From Fonsecaea monophora (Eukaryota; Ascomycota; Eurotiomycetes; Chaetothyriales; Herpotrichiellaceae), in assembly GCF_001642475.1 (NCBI RefSeq), contig NW_019174066.1:1-64000 (forward strand): a stretch of DNA of 64,000 nucleotides, given 5' to 3'. The notes below the pieces were generated by a model that saw only the letters and a program-made list of their open reading frames with translations, was not told where the DNA came from and did not search any database. Made by a program: the position numbers and the translations under genes. Each line of letters begins with the position of its first letter. Positions within the stretch are counted from its first letter, which is position 1. Of this stretch, positions 23,945 through 34,852 are shown piece by piece.

Positions 23945-24729
23945 ATGTGGGGTTGGTTTGGCGGGGCAGCAGCCCAAGCCAGAAAAGATGCTCCCAAAAA
24001 GGCCATCCTGCAGCTGCGGTCTCAACTTGATATGCTGCAAAAGAGGGAGAAGCACCTGGAGAATCAGATGGCAGAACAAGATGCAATAGCAAGAAAGAAC
24101 ATAACCTCAAATAAAGCCGGTAAGGAATCCAGCATCCCTGTTCAGCCATAGTGTCCATCCTAACACGATATCTTTCTTGTACTCTAGCTGCCAAAGCTGC
24201 TCTGCGGCGCAAAAAACTCCATGAACGCACACTTGAACAGACATCCGCCCAGATCGCTCAGGTGGAACAACAAATTTATTCCATCGAGGCCGCCAACATC
24301 AACCAGGAGACGCTTAATGCTATGAAGAATGCAGGACAAGCCATGAAACAGATCCACGGAAACTTGACCATCGACAGGGTGGATCAGACCATGGACGAGC
24401 TACGCGAGCAACACGCGCTCGGCGAAGAAATCGCCAATGCAATCACAAACGCTCCCATTGGCGAACCTATAGACGAGGCTGATTTGGAGGAAGAGCTGGA
24501 AGGGTTGGAGCAAGAAGCCATGGACGAGAGAATGTTGAAGACTGGCCCGACACCGGTTACAGGCGAGATCAACCGACTCCCCGCCGTTTCTGCTGGTCCA
24601 AGTAAGTCGCCCTTGGAGGCTCAACGTTCAAGAGAAACTGACCGTTCTACAGTTGGCAACAAACCCTCGACAGTGGAAGAGGACGAGGAAGAAGAATTAC
24701 GGAAACTACAGGCCGAGATGGCCGTGTGA
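23945..24729 (+). CDS. SNF7: Snf7/Vps32 ESCRT-III subunit
   Basis: Main polymer-forming subunit of ESCRT-III, acting at endosomes in multivesicular body sorting. Exons 23945-24119, 24188-24601, 24653-24729 encode 221 residues. Both introns have clear GTAAG donors. It starts MWGWFGGAAAQARKD, as expected for fungal Snf7. Then come the basic helices of the core (LRSQLDMLQKREKHLENQM, AAKAALRRKKLHE) and the acidic C-terminal part (EADLEEELEGLEQE). The end EEELRKLQAEMAV is a MIM-like motif for Vps4/Bro1 recruitment. Without removing intron 2, spurious residues would interrupt the tail. Confidence 0.95.
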
Positions 24730-25247
24730 GAAACAATGAGTGGATGGCGCAGGCGACGCTGACCCTGCGCTGCCGCCTCTTCCTGACTGCGGCTCTCAGT
24801 TTCCCAGGAGTAACAGGATGTCTTCCGCGAGTGCTGGGACAACGAATGCCAGATTTTGATATAACCCGAGTATTGTAGATTGGCGTTTCGAAGGTTAAGC
24901 TTGCATTCCAGTCGGTCTTGTCTTGGCGGATGTTGATGGTGTGTTAGAGGAATCATGAATTTCAACTTCCCTCGCGTGGAGGCCTGCTAAGTCCTTTGTT
25001 TGTGTTAACGCCCTCTAACCCTTTTGCCTGTGCCTGACCTTATGTGAACGAGATCTCATACAGCAGTGGCAGATCAATTTAGGCATCTACCCCTCCTATG
25101 TTACCTGGCTTCTCCATCTACTCTATTCTGCTAGCATTTGCTTGACAAAGCACCAGCAGCTGGACGGACAGCTGCATCTACCTCTGCTCCTTACTCTCGA
25201 CCTCCCTCTACTCACTCCAAAGTTCTACCCAACGTCCATCAGCCAAA
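24730..25247. other. Intergenic region
   Basis: 3' flank of SNF7 and promoter of the next gene, with a CT-rich leader at about 25110-25240. No other feature seen. Confidence 0.5.
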
Positions 25248-26738
25248 ATGTCCTCTTCAACAGTCCAGCTGGATCCTTCAATCCTCTATCTGATTGCACA
25301 GCAATTGACAAATGATATCAAGATAGGCAACTCTATGGAAGATGGCAGCCAATCGAGCCTCGATCTGTAAGCATTACCGAACAACTGCTCGGGCTAGGTG
25401 ACTGACTTCTTCCCTAGGCCTGCACGACGCACCCTCCAGAACCTGCGGCTCACCTCTCGATGTTTCGCCGATATGGCCATCATCAAGTCTGTCCTGTTTC
25501 GTCACATCACACTATATGCAACCGCAGAGCACCTGGACCGTGTGTTGAAAACCGACTTTGCCACGTTCGGGCAGTTTGTGAAGAAGGTCATCTTTAAGCC
25601 ATCCTTATGTTCGCCAGACCTCACCTCCGAAGATTTCCGCTCGCTGTTGGCTGTACACCTCTGTCAAGTCAGTTCGAACCATTCTGGTGACACTGCGAAG
25701 TGGAGCCAGATCTGGTATATGTATCTCAAGTTCGGTGCTCCAAGTCCTGGAATCATGCTCTCTAAGTCGGCCGCCTTTAGCATTTACGAAGAATGTGCAG
25801 CTAGCGACAAGGGCATCGTACTGAACGGGAGTCTGCAGTCCGCTTGGATCAGGCTATTGAAACAATTCTCACAGGCCTCATCCTTCGTCGTTGGCAACAT
25901 GCCTGGTTTGTGGCCTCCATGGGTCTACGACCTCAACAATCGAACAGATAAGCCTTGTCCCTTCTGTGACCGCAAGATCTTCCTTCTCGGCAAGATGAGC
26001 TCCTATGGCCAAGTCATGCTCATCAAGGCCGTTACGCAGTGTCTCGCAGGCGCTCAGGTACGGATTGGAGACCTCGCGCTTGACTGCAACGTCATGCGTG
26101 GCCAGGGACTGGGGGATTTGTGGAACCCTCAGCTTCACTTGGATTCTATGACCCAGCTCACTCTCCACGAGGAACCCTATTTCCCGCACAGTGGTGCTGA
26201 CATGGCCATTCAACTCGTAATTATCAATCGTGCCTGTTCACTATTCTCTGCTTTAGTGACAAAGGCGCAGAACAGCCTCCAGGTTTTGACCATAGAAAAC
26301 CCCGATAGGAACACCCGATTCATCCGCCTTCCCTGGCACACGTGTTTGGACATGAACCTGCCAGCTCTTCGCCGGTTGTGTGTGAAGAATCTGATATTTC
26401 CTGCTGCGGCACTGGCAAGTCTCCTAGGGAAATGTGGCCGACTACAGTGTCTCTCATTCGAGGATTTCGAGTGGCCTAGAGGCATTCGTGCGCTGAAGCC
26501 AGTCTTCGATGAGATTCGTCAGCATCCCAATTCGCTGCGTCTTGATTTCAAAGGAACAACCGGGACCAAGGGAGTCGAATTTAGATTCAAGTGTCAAGAT
26601 CATCGCGTTTTCAGCGAACCCGAGCCCCTTCCAGGCAACCCCGAAGGTGAGTATGAAATGCAGACGAGCCTCCGTCTATATCTCGCCGGGCAGGGAGAAT
26701 GGAATGATCACTTGCGAACCTGGTTTCCATCCACTTGA
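25248..26738 (+). CDS. F-box-like protein of unknown role
   Basis: Exons 25248-25366 and 25418-26738 encode 479 residues. The first exon gives LDPSILYLIAQQLTNDIKIG and the splice leads to RRTLQNLRLTSRCFADMA: an F-box-like start in which the second helix carries the LRLTSRxF signature seen in fungal F-box proteins. The body has spaced leucine-rich segments (MTQLTLHEEP, LPALRRLCVKNL, LQCLSFEDFEW) and a CPFCDRK pair of cysteines. Probably an SCF ubiquitin-ligase adaptor or a degenerate relative; no target can be named. Confidence 0.72.
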
Positions 26739-27284
26739 GACCTACAGTCGCAGGCGGCATTTCCTACACCGGATATTCTTGTCTGCCACACGCGAGCGGG
26801 AACCGAACGGGCCAAAACCAAGCTACCACGTTTGTCATTCCCCCCGAAAGAAAACGTGCATGGTAACGAGGGTCAAGCATACTCTCCTGTAGGAATAGGG
26901 CTTCAGACAGTGTCGAGCTTGGCTAGGCTTTCTCAGGGGTGCAAGCGGCGTCTGAGATCACAACACCGAAAAGAGTCAGACACAACAAGGTCACCGCGGT
27001 ACGAGGTACGGTAAAAAGATGTACTAGGACATAAAAAAGAAACCCCCCAAAAACAGCCAAGACGAACAGGAACGAGAGGGCTGATTGAGAAGTCGAACTC
27101 AATGAGATTATATTGGCTTGCGATCCATTGCTTGGTTGGACATACTGAAGACTTGAGAGATCACCAGACCAGGTTAGAGTCTTTGTCCTCGACGTATGCC
27201 TCTGTTTGGTACAGTGCGAGCTTGTTGCAGATCAGAGCATAGAAAGGCAGTATGGTATTAGAACAGAGCTAACATTTGCCTTCC
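26739..27284. other. Intergenic between convergent genes
   Basis: 3' flanks of the F-box-like gene and RRP6. No gene seen. Confidence 0.5.
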
Positions 27285-29810
27285 TCAAGAAGTGAAAGTC
27301 ATACTTTTCCCTTGCAGCTCTTTGCCCATCTTCCCTCGTCTAGCCCCAGTGCTCGTATCCAATGCTTTTGCAAAAGGGTTCAAGATCTTCTTTTGCGGTG
27401 CCTGCTGTCCTTGTGGGCCAGGAGCCAGCAAGGATGGCGCACTGGCGTAATCAAACGGCTGCGCAGCTTGTGATTCGGCCACAGCTGCAGCTTTTTCGGC
27501 CTCTTTCCGAGCCTTCTTCTCGGCCTTTTTCTGTTTCTTCGCTTGACGTTTTGCATCGAATTCCGTGTTACTGTCGGCATCGAGAGCAAGGGAGGTCTGA
27601 GGCGAAACGGTGGACGCTGGGACCGCAACAGTGTCTCTAGCTGTTGTCTTCCCTGTTGCGATGCTATTCACCCCATCAGAGGTAGGAATATCCTCGTTGA
27701 CTTCGTCTGTCTTCCTCTTCTTGCCCTTTGAACGTGACAACTCGTTGAGCGTGAAAATTTCATCGGCTTTGGAGCGGAATCTGTCTTTTGGTGTTGGAGG
27801 GAGGTATGGAAGTGTATTTGCCAGTATTTCGGCTTGGGTTGATTCGAATATGGGCTGGCTGAAAGTTCTGTCTCCCGTATTGGCTTCTTCGATAGTGGCA
27901 AGCAGTCGAAGCGGGGCGATTGAGGAGAGCGCGATAGTTGCGGCGGCAATGTCTGTAGGGAGCTGATGATATTGAGGCATTACACCGCCCCAGAACATCG
28001 ATGCAGACGCCCTTTCCGCGGTGGCCACTGAATCACCTTGCTCCAGTGGCGCTGAAGTTGAGGTGGCCGCTAGGTGTTTCAAAGTAGCGCCCAAACCAGA
28101 AAATGTGCTCTGAGGTTGCTGCTTTTTCTCTCGTGGTCGGCGGGCTGTCAATCCAAGAACTTTCTCACAGTGCCGGACCACCTCTTCGTGCGATTTGCCA
28201 TTCTTGCCCTCAGTCTTGCCTTGCTTGACAATCTCGATAATCTCAGGGATACGGTCCGAGACAAGCTTTGACTCCCCTCTGCAACTCTGGTGGAAATTGA
28301 ACACCGAGGTCGGCATGTTTTCAGCCACCAGCCACAATGTCCTATTAGGCAGGATGAATTGAACACCTTCGTCCAGCTCGCGTGCTTTGCGGTCTCGCCA
28401 CGCGTGAAGAGCACGAAAGACCCCGAGCTGCTCTTTACTCAGACTGACGAATCTCTGGGTGAGCATTCCGAACCAACCAAGGGGGCCGCCGCCTGTTTCG
28501 AGGTCATACATTTGACGAGTATAGACTTGAAGGGCTTCTTTCTTCGACTGCGATAGGACATAGTCTGTAAGGTTGACATTGTGTGACGATCCATTGACAA
28601 GCATATTTCGCATGTGATCATAAATGGTGAGCAGATAGTGTGTGTCGGAGCGCGCATAGTCGATCAAGTCCTTGGGGAGAGGGCGCACCCGCCAGTCCGC
28701 AAGCTGGTACTGTTTTTGAGCATGGACATTTGCGAACCGGAGAAGAAGGTGCTTTAAACCTTTCCCTTGGAACTGCAGAGCACAAGCTGCATGATAGGTG
28801 TCGAAGAGACCGACGATGTATAGGCCCAAGTCGCGTTGCAGCCAGATGACGTCCATATTTGAACCATGCAGCACTTTGAGGATTTTCGGGTTTGCGAACA
28901 CCTGATTGAGGATCTGCAGATTCTCACGCCATGGTTTCAGTGTGTCAATAATCCAATCCTTTTTGCGTGTGCTGATCTGCATAAGACAGACCATCCCGAC
29001 GTAAGAGCGTAGGTCATTGTGTTCTAGATCGATTGCGATCTCTTCGGCCGATTTGAGCTCTTCGAGCATCTCTAGGACGCCTTCTTCCGTATCCACGAAG
29101 ACGTGCTCGCTTTCATCTATTGGCGAAAAAGGTATCGGCTGCTTGAATTTGTAGACGGAAGGGGGGTACCGGTAGATCTCGATTTCTCGTGCGTAGGGGT
29201 GGTTATATCTGCACGTGGAGTGAGTAAATGCGCCGGAAAGATAGTGAGGACCATACCCTGTATCCTCAATTCCTATGCTTTCTTCCAGCGGAATGAGAGC
29301 ATGAGGCTTCGTCTGAAGCAAAGGCCTGAAGGGGCTCGGGTCAGAGTTGTTCACCTGTCTGTCAAAGAAGGCTTGAGGTTTTTGCATGTTGCCTGCAGCC
29401 CATCTCTGAAAACTCAAACCGGTCTTTGTAGGTCTGGGAGAGGGGTCGACATCCTGGGTGGTTGTATCCTGTGGTTTGATGATGCCCGAGAACTCATCAA
29501 GTGCAGAGTCAGCTTTCTCAAGTAGACCATCCACAACATCAACAACGCCACGCCAGTTATCCTCGACGCTGTCCTGATCTTTCAATGTAGGTTGTTTGAG
29601 TGGCGTGTCCTGAGTGGCAGCCTTGAGGAGTTTGTTCGTCAGGCGCAGAAGATGAGCATCTTGACGATCAAGGGCGCGAGACAGCTTGTCGCTGGAGGAG
29701 CGATGGAACCCCAGATCTTGGTTGGACACTTGGGTCGCGCTCCTTGTTACGTTGATGAGAGATGCTTGGACCAGGTCCTGAAAGGACTTGAAGTCCGCGG
29801 TCAGGTCCAT
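27285..29810 (-). CDS. RRP6: Rrp6/EXOSC10 nuclear exosome 3'-5' exoribonuclease
   Basis: Distributive 3'-5' exonuclease of the nuclear RNA exosome, acting in rRNA, snoRNA and RNA surveillance. 841 residues as one open frame. Order: N-terminal PMC2NT helices (Rrp47 contact); DEDD-Y exonuclease with DLEHND (Exo I), HGSNMDVIWLQRD (Exo II) and YARSDTHYL (Exo III); HRDC domain (LHAWRDRKARELDEG, ILPNRTLWLVAE); then a basic tail rich in KKQKKAEKKARKEAEK, probably nuclear-localising. Positions 29256-29209 look like a 48-nt in-frame intron; removing it gives 825 residues and a better match just before NHPYAREIE. It shares a 400-bp divergent promoter with the next regulator gene. Confidence 0.95.
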   Translation of the reverse strand: MDLTADFKSFQDLVQASLINVTRSATQVSNQDLGFHRSSSDKLSRALDRQDAHLLRLTNKLLKAATQDTPLKQPTLKDQDSVEDNWRGVVDVVDGLLEKADSALDEFSGIIKPQDTTTQDVDPSPRPTKTGLSFQRWAAGNMQKPQAFFDRQVNNSDPSPFRPLLQTKPHALIPLEESIGIEDTGYGPHYLSGAFTHSTCRYNHPYAREIEIYRYPPSVYKFKQPIPFSPIDESEHVFVDTEEGVLEMLEELKSAEEIAIDLEHNDLRSYVGMVCLMQISTRKKDWIIDTLKPWRENLQILNQVFANPKILKVLHGSNMDVIWLQRDLGLYIVGLFDTYHAACALQFQGKGLKHLLLRFANVHAQKQYQLADWRVRPLPKDLIDYARSDTHYLLTIYDHMRNMLVNGSSHNVNLTDYVLSQSKKEALQVYTRQMYDLETGGGPLGWFGMLTQRFVSLSKEQLGVFRALHAWRDRKARELDEGVQFILPNRTLWLVAENMPTSVFNFHQSCRGESKLVSDRIPEIIEIVKQGKTEGKNGKSHEEVVRHCEKVLGLTARRPREKKQQPQSTFSGLGATLKHLAATSTSAPLEQGDSVATAERASASMFWGGVMPQYHQLPTDIAAATIALSSIAPLRLLATIEEANTGDRTFSQPIFESTQAEILANTLPYLPPTPKDRFRSKADEIFTLNELSRSKGKKRKTDEVNEDIPTSDGVNSIATGKTTARDTVAVPASTVSPQTSLALDADSNTEFDAKRQAKKQKKAEKKARKEAEKAAAVAESQAAQPFDYASAPSLLAPGPQGQQAPQKKILNPFAKALDTSTGARRGKMGKELQGKSMTFTS

Positions 29811-30210
29811 GATAGAAAGGTGCTTGTCTCAACTCCTCCCGAATCCCATTACGCTGTGGGTAGCAAGGTCGTTGGACTACTGTGTTGACCACACCTGGTA
29901 GTAACAGGAATGGAGATCTATGCGGAAAGATTTCAGACAATTTGCAGGATTGAAGACCGCAGGGATGAACCGAAGGTTCTCCACTAAAAACAACGGCGGA
30001 GTTTAGACGTGGCCAAGTGTAATCTACGGTCAATCGTTAGCTGCCTAAAATGTAGGCGCCTCGGCGCTCACTCAGCCATCTGAGCCTTGTACCAACTTGT
30101 CAACTCACCCATCTGCTGACTACAATTACTAATTCAAAGCCACTGCAAACCCGAAGAACCATTAAGAGGGATCATGAATTACCCTGTAATCTCCATTCAC
30201 ATCCTTGGAT
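29811..30210. promoter_or_regulatory. Divergent promoter, RRP6 / Zn2Cys6 regulator
   Basis: 400 bp between outward-facing starts. No specific motif assigned. Confidence 0.45.
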
Positions 30211-31824
30211 ATGGTGGGAGCGCTTAAAAGTACTGGTTGCGCGACGTGTCGGAAACGCAAGAAGAAGGTGAGGTTGGCACAGTCTAGCACTCTAGCGAGA
30301 AACCCCCTATTTATGCTGAGTTTGGTTGGTCAAGTGCGGTGAAGAGACACCTTCATGCTCAGCATGCATAAAAGCCGGCTGGAAATGCCCAGGCTATCCC
30401 AAAAGATGGAAGTTCATTGACGAGGGTGGATCGCTTGCATTGCTCTACCGCAAAAAGAAGTATATCTTTGAAGATGTCGGTCAGCACGAAGCAGCAGTCG
30501 ATGGATGGTTAACCTTTAAAGTCAATCCCATCGACCAAGGCAGCGGTTCTCTCAATCCGAGATCATGGAATGCCATTGAGTGGCCGCTAGCTTTTCCCGT
30601 TGACCGGATACGTTCGACTCTGTGCTACATACTGGATCAGCCGCAGAACAGGCACACCTTCCCTATCAAATCTCATGGAAGATTTTATGGTATGATTCCG
30701 TCCCGGCTGGGCTGCAGTGCTGCACTGGACGATGCGGTTTCGTGTCTGTGCAGCATCTACACGGACTCTCTCAGATCAGACCAAACGCCCTCAAAGAAGT
30801 GCCTTCAGTTGTACGCCCGGAGTTTGCACTCTCTTCGAAAGTCGCTGGGCATACGGCATATACGCGCAGAGGCCGAAACAATATGTGCGTCCATTATTCT
30901 GCAGACATGCGAGGTGAGAATAGAATGTTTCGATCTCTATTGTCGATGAGTTAGCCGCATCAGGAACTGACCTTCCAGCTTGTGCTGAACGATGATGTTG
31001 GACGATGGACTCAACTTTGTATGGGAACGAAACTCCTTATCCAAGAACATGGCGCCGCACGATTCATTCACCCCTTCGAAAGGGCGATGCTCGAGTCGCA
31101 GCGAGCTTGGTTTGTGAGTACTTGTATCCTTTGTACTGATACCCCGTGCTCGATTGCGGTTGACTAAGCCGCCGAAGATTCTTCACGATGCAAGTCTTGG
31201 ACAAGAATGCTTTTTGTCAGGACGAGAGTGGCGTCAGTCTCTGGAGAGCCTCCCACTTCCATCGACACCGAGGGGCACGCTAGTATCTCACTTCGATCTG
31301 AGCTTTGTGAATTCCTTGTCGACGTGCCCGGATTGATTCGAGAAGCCACAAGCACGGCAGACCAACTCTTGGACGGAGATGTTGACCCAGTTGGGCTCAA
31401 AAAACGGCACCAGAACGCAATCATTCAGATATCATCCGTGAAACACGCCTTCGAGTGGTGGTATAGCACCAAAATTGCCCCTCTGCGCTCTATTTCAGAC
31501 GCCGTGGGCTCAACCAGGGTTGAAACTACCAGCAATAGCTCCGTGCGGGATGACCTTCTTCTTGCTGTCGTTGACTGCGTGTCCAATTCCATAATGATAA
31601 AACTAGACACATTGCAGGCCCAGTTAAACTCGGACTGGGGTAACCTCAGGGTGGACGTCCTTGGATGTCAACAGGCACAGGCGAAACGAAGAAAGATGAT
31701 GTACCAAGCTTTACAGTTTGTTCGAGACAAATCTTTGGTCGCAGCAAAACCTCTCGAATTTGGGTTGCGACAGCTGTGGCTCGACACTGAATTCGAACAC
31801 AGCGAGAAGTACGCAGCTGAGTAA
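30211..31824 (+). CDS. Zn2Cys6 transcription factor (3' model uncertain)
   Basis: Exons 30211-30267, 30335-30913, 30979-31113, then a terminal part to 31824. Exons 1 and 2 join to give a complete binuclear cluster: C10-x2-C-x6-C-x6-C-x2-C-x6-C (CATCRKRKKKCGEETPSC, then CSACIKAGWKC), followed by a fungal regulator middle region. After 31113 the model is ambiguous. Acceptor at 31177 gives the family-like ECFLSGREWRQSL, but the rest (SELCEFLVDVPGLIREA to 31824) is in a different frame. Acceptor at 31194 keeps one frame but loses that motif. A frameshift, a weak-donor intron or an assembly error could explain this. Target genes unknown; it sits next to a flavin-enzyme and transporter block. Confidence 0.7.
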
Positions 31825-31926
31825 GATCTTACAGCCACTGATCAACGTCCTCAATATACTTGACTCCACGCGCTCTATCTCAATCCATCAAGACCCAGCT
31901 TTGGTCCACAATTCCAAGGGATTGTC

Positions 31927-33102
31927 CTATCCTCTTCTCAGACGCATGGCCATTTCCTGAGCCCCATCAGCGCTGAAATGATTTATCAGACCCTTGTAGG
32001 TCTTCTTCGCGAATTGCTCTGCCCGGCTTAGCATCTCACCCTCATATGCTTGGATAGCAGCTGACAACTTTTCCCTATCTCCGCCGCAGCCGACAATAGC
32101 ATTTGCAAGGTCCAATGAATCAACCATGGCAAGGTTGACCCCAACACCAGCAAAAGGGGTCATCACATGAGCTGCGTCTCCTAGTAATGTCACTCCTCCG
32201 TCGCACCTCCATCGAAAGCCGACGGGCAGCATCCACATCCGGCGAGGAATGAGCTTATCGTTAGCGTCCAAGACGACTCGCTTCAGCTCGTCGCCGCAGT
32301 CGGCATAATACTGTTCAACGAGCTTTTGCCTTGCCGTTTCCGGCGAAGACCAATCGATGCCGCATTTCTCAAGCCATTCTTCAGGCTGTCGCACTCCGGC
32401 GTAAACTCGAATGCTGTTGTTTCCCAGTTTCTGGCATTGAATTGCCCGGCCCTCATCGAACATGAAGCAGTTCCCTGCACCCACGAAGTTGCTCAACCAT
32501 TGGTGTCTTTTATCGATATCCTCCGCCCACAGCTCAATGGCGGTAACGCCCGAGTAATATGGTTGCTGGTCTGTGAGAAATGAGCGGACTTTGGACCAAG
32601 CACCGTCAGCGCCAACGACGAGGTCGAATCCTTTCTCCCTGCTGTCTTGGAAGATGAGGTCATATTTTCCGGCCTGCAAAAGCGACTTCTGTACAGATTG
32701 CAGCTTTCTATTCCACACCACGGTCCCCGGCTCCAGTGAGTTGAGAAGCAACTGCCGCAACTTTGTTCGATCGATTTCTGGGCGATTGGCGTATTCCTCG
32801 GGTCGATTGGTGCCGATCATATTCTCGTCGTATAGAATGGTGCCATCGTACTTGAGCAACTTCAGTGCTTCACCTTCTGGACGAGAGAGCTTCTTGAATT
32901 CCTCCGTCAGACCTGCATGCTCCAGGGCGAGCTGTCCTCCTCGTGGGTGTAAGTCGACTGTTCCGCCTTGGTCTCGTCCTAGAGAGTCGGTGTCAAGCTC
33001 GAAAACAGAGCAATGGAGGTTGTTGAGTTGAAGGAGGCGTGCCAGCGTGAGGCCAGCGGGACCGCCTCCAACTATGGCGACTCGGATGTTGCTTTGACTC
33101 AT
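31927..33102 (-). CDS. FAD-dependent monooxygenase (TetX/PHBH-like)
   Basis: 391 residues, single exon. Class A flavin monooxygenase: Rossmann FAD motif VAIVGGGPAGLTLARLL at the N-terminus, DG motif (DLVVGADGAWSKVR) in the middle, and second FAD motif LLGDAAHVMTPFAGVGVNLAM near residue 320. There is no extra C-terminal domain. It most resembles TetX-like hydroxylases of small aromatic or polycyclic substrates, but the substrate cannot be read. A TATAAAAGG box at 33206-33214 lies about 105 bp upstream. It diverges from an FMN reductase gene. Confidence 0.88.
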   Translation of the reverse strand: MSQSNIRVAIVGGGPAGLTLARLLQLNNLHCSVFELDTDSLGRDQGGTVDLHPRGGQLALEHAGLTEEFKKLSRPEGEALKLLKYDGTILYDENMIGTNRPEEYANRPEIDRTKLRQLLLNSLEPGTVVWNRKLQSVQKSLLQAGKYDLIFQDSREKGFDLVVGADGAWSKVRSFLTDQQPYYSGVTAIELWAEDIDKRHQWLSNFVGAGNCFMFDEGRAIQCQKLGNNSIRVYAGVRQPEEWLEKCGIDWSSPETARQKLVEQYYADCGDELKRVVLDANDKLIPRRMWMLPVGFRWRCDGGVTLLGDAAHVMTPFAGVGVNLAMVDSLDLANAIVGCGGDREKLSAAIQAYEGEMLSRAEQFAKKTYKGLINHFSADGAQEMAMRLRRG

Positions 33103-33205
33103 AATGTCTTTGCTGTTTGAGATCTGCTGCCTGCTGATACTTTTGGCTATTGCTGTGCTATATCTGTCTTGTGTCTCTTAGATGATGTTCAGGGTTGAGA
33201 CCGGT

Positions 33206-33214
33206 CCTTTTATA
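33206..33214 (-). promoter_or_regulatory. TATA box of FAD monooxygenase
   Basis: TATAAAAGG on the minus strand, about 105 bp upstream of the ATG at 33102. Confidence 0.6.
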
Positions 33215-33693
33215 CCATTATTCCTCAGTCAACAGTCCCAACCTCATTAGCAAGGGGCCTCCTAGCATTGTCAGCCTCGTATCTCGAGAGATGGTGCTGA
33301 TTGGTCACAGCGCAACATATTACAACACTGTCCGCCTGTTGGCTTCAAACCATCAGAAATGTCAGGCCCCAGCTGCTTCGGTGGTCACCGTGCAAGGCGC
33401 CTCGTGTAAGACCGAAGACCGAGACTTGGCAATTGTGCCAAGCTTTATGGGGCCGAGTCTCAAGTGGGAACCGAGACTGTCGCTGGCATCCGCTTCGTAA
33501 TGATTGGGCACTGCGCAACATCATCCCATATCCACTTTCCCTTTCCGTCTTTTGTGGCGCCCAAGGTCAAGGCTGAAGGGAAACTGAGCAAAATATCGCA
33601 AAAATGTCGCACGAGATTCCTTATACACCGAGCCTGTTTCAGGCAGTATTGACTCGACAGAGAGTCTGATATGTACTACCTGTTCTCTTTCAC

Positions 33694-33700
33694 TATAAAC
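33694..33700 (+). promoter_or_regulatory. TATA-like box of FMN reductase
   Basis: TATAAAC, about 126 bp upstream of the ATG at 33820. Confidence 0.45.
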
Positions 33701-33819
33701 GAACAGGGCGAAACAGGAATACCAGGTCTACTTCCCAGAGCACACTTGGCAGAATCACAAGGACCACGGCCTCGAACTTGAACACGCAGCACCAATCGAT
33801 TCGGGGGCATTCACACGAA

Positions 33820-34679
33820 ATGTCTTCCTCCCCACCACAGAGCACCAACGACCTCCTCCGCGATACCCTACCGCCTCCAAAAATTGGCGTGGTCATCTGC
33901 TCGCAGCGCCAGCCGCGGATCGGGGACCAGATCGGGACGTTCATTTTCCAGAGCCTCAAGCAGCACCAACAACAACAGCAAGCCAGCCAACACAAGTCTC
34001 CCGATGCTCAGCGGCCTTTTGAGCTCTCGCTGATCGACTTGGCGGATCACCCGCTCCCGTTCTTCGATGAGCCTGGTATTCCACAGCGCATCACGAACCC
34101 ACAGGACTACACCCACGGTAAGACTCTCATATGAAGTGCCGGCTACGTATTTCTCCACGTCGATGGTGGAATTCAGCGCCGGTAGAACTATCCAGTCTTC
34201 GCCCCTTTTCTTGTTATTGTCGCGCTATCAAAGGAAATTGGAAAATATGCTGACATATGTAATATCGCGATAAATGGCAAGAACATACCCGCGCGTGGTC
34301 CCGACTAATCACGTCCTACAAGGCATTCGTCTTCGTCACACCCCAGTACAACTGGGGCTACCCGGCCAATCTCAAAAACGCCATCGACTACCTCTTCAAC
34401 GAGTGGGTGGGCAAGCCCGCCATGGTCGTGTCGTACGGCGGCCACGGGGGAACGCAATGCGCCGGGCAGCTGAAACAGGTCCTCAGCGGCGTCCGGATGA
34501 AGGTCGTGCAGAAGAGTGTCGGATTGGCGTTCCCGGGTCCCGGAAGGGAATTCCTCGTCAGGGCTGCCATGGGCGAGGATCTGGGGTTGGACGCGGCCGG
34601 GGGAGGACTGTGGGCTAATGAGGCGGGTGAGGTGAAAGTGGTCTTTGATGAATTGGTGAAGCTGTTACATGACGAATGA
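33820..34679 (+). CDS. NAD(P)H-dependent FMN reductase-like flavoprotein
   Basis: Exons 33820-34117 and 34282-34679 encode 231 residues. Flavodoxin-like NADPH_FMN reductase family (PF03358): IGVVICSQRQPRIGDQIG binds FMN phosphate, then the hallmark FVFVTPQYNWGYPANLKNAIDYL and VVSYGGHGG. The splice joins DYTH to EHTRAWSRLITSYK; the 164-bp intron is longer than its neighbours. A glutamine-rich patch (QHQQQQQ) lies near residue 50. These enzymes reduce free flavin, quinones or azo compounds. Being divergent from a flavin monooxygenase suggests a shared pathway, but class A monooxygenases do not need a separate reductase. Confidence 0.9.
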
Positions 34680-34826
34680 GGGAGTGAAGAGGCAGAAGAG
34701 GCCCTGTGGATTGCGGTGCAAGCATATATGCTTTGTAGCACCGATGCACGCTATCTCAAAGGGTTCCAACGGGCTGCGTGGCTCGGACAACGGGGCATTC
34801 ATTGCCGATCCAAACTACAACACTTT

Positions 34827-34846
34827 CCCCCCCCCCCCCCCCCCCC
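34827..34846. repeat. Poly(C)20 tract
   Basis: Twenty consecutive C (G on the minus strand), directly after the MFS stop codon at 34853, between two convergent genes. Confidence 0.9.
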
Positions 34847-34852
34847 GGCTGA

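Larger units (their letters stand above)
33103..33819. promoter_or_regulatory. Divergent promoter, FAD monooxygenase / FMN reductase
   Basis: 717 bp with a TATA-like box for each gene (minus 33206-33214; plus 33694-33700). This suggests shared but separately initiated transcription. Confidence 0.5.
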
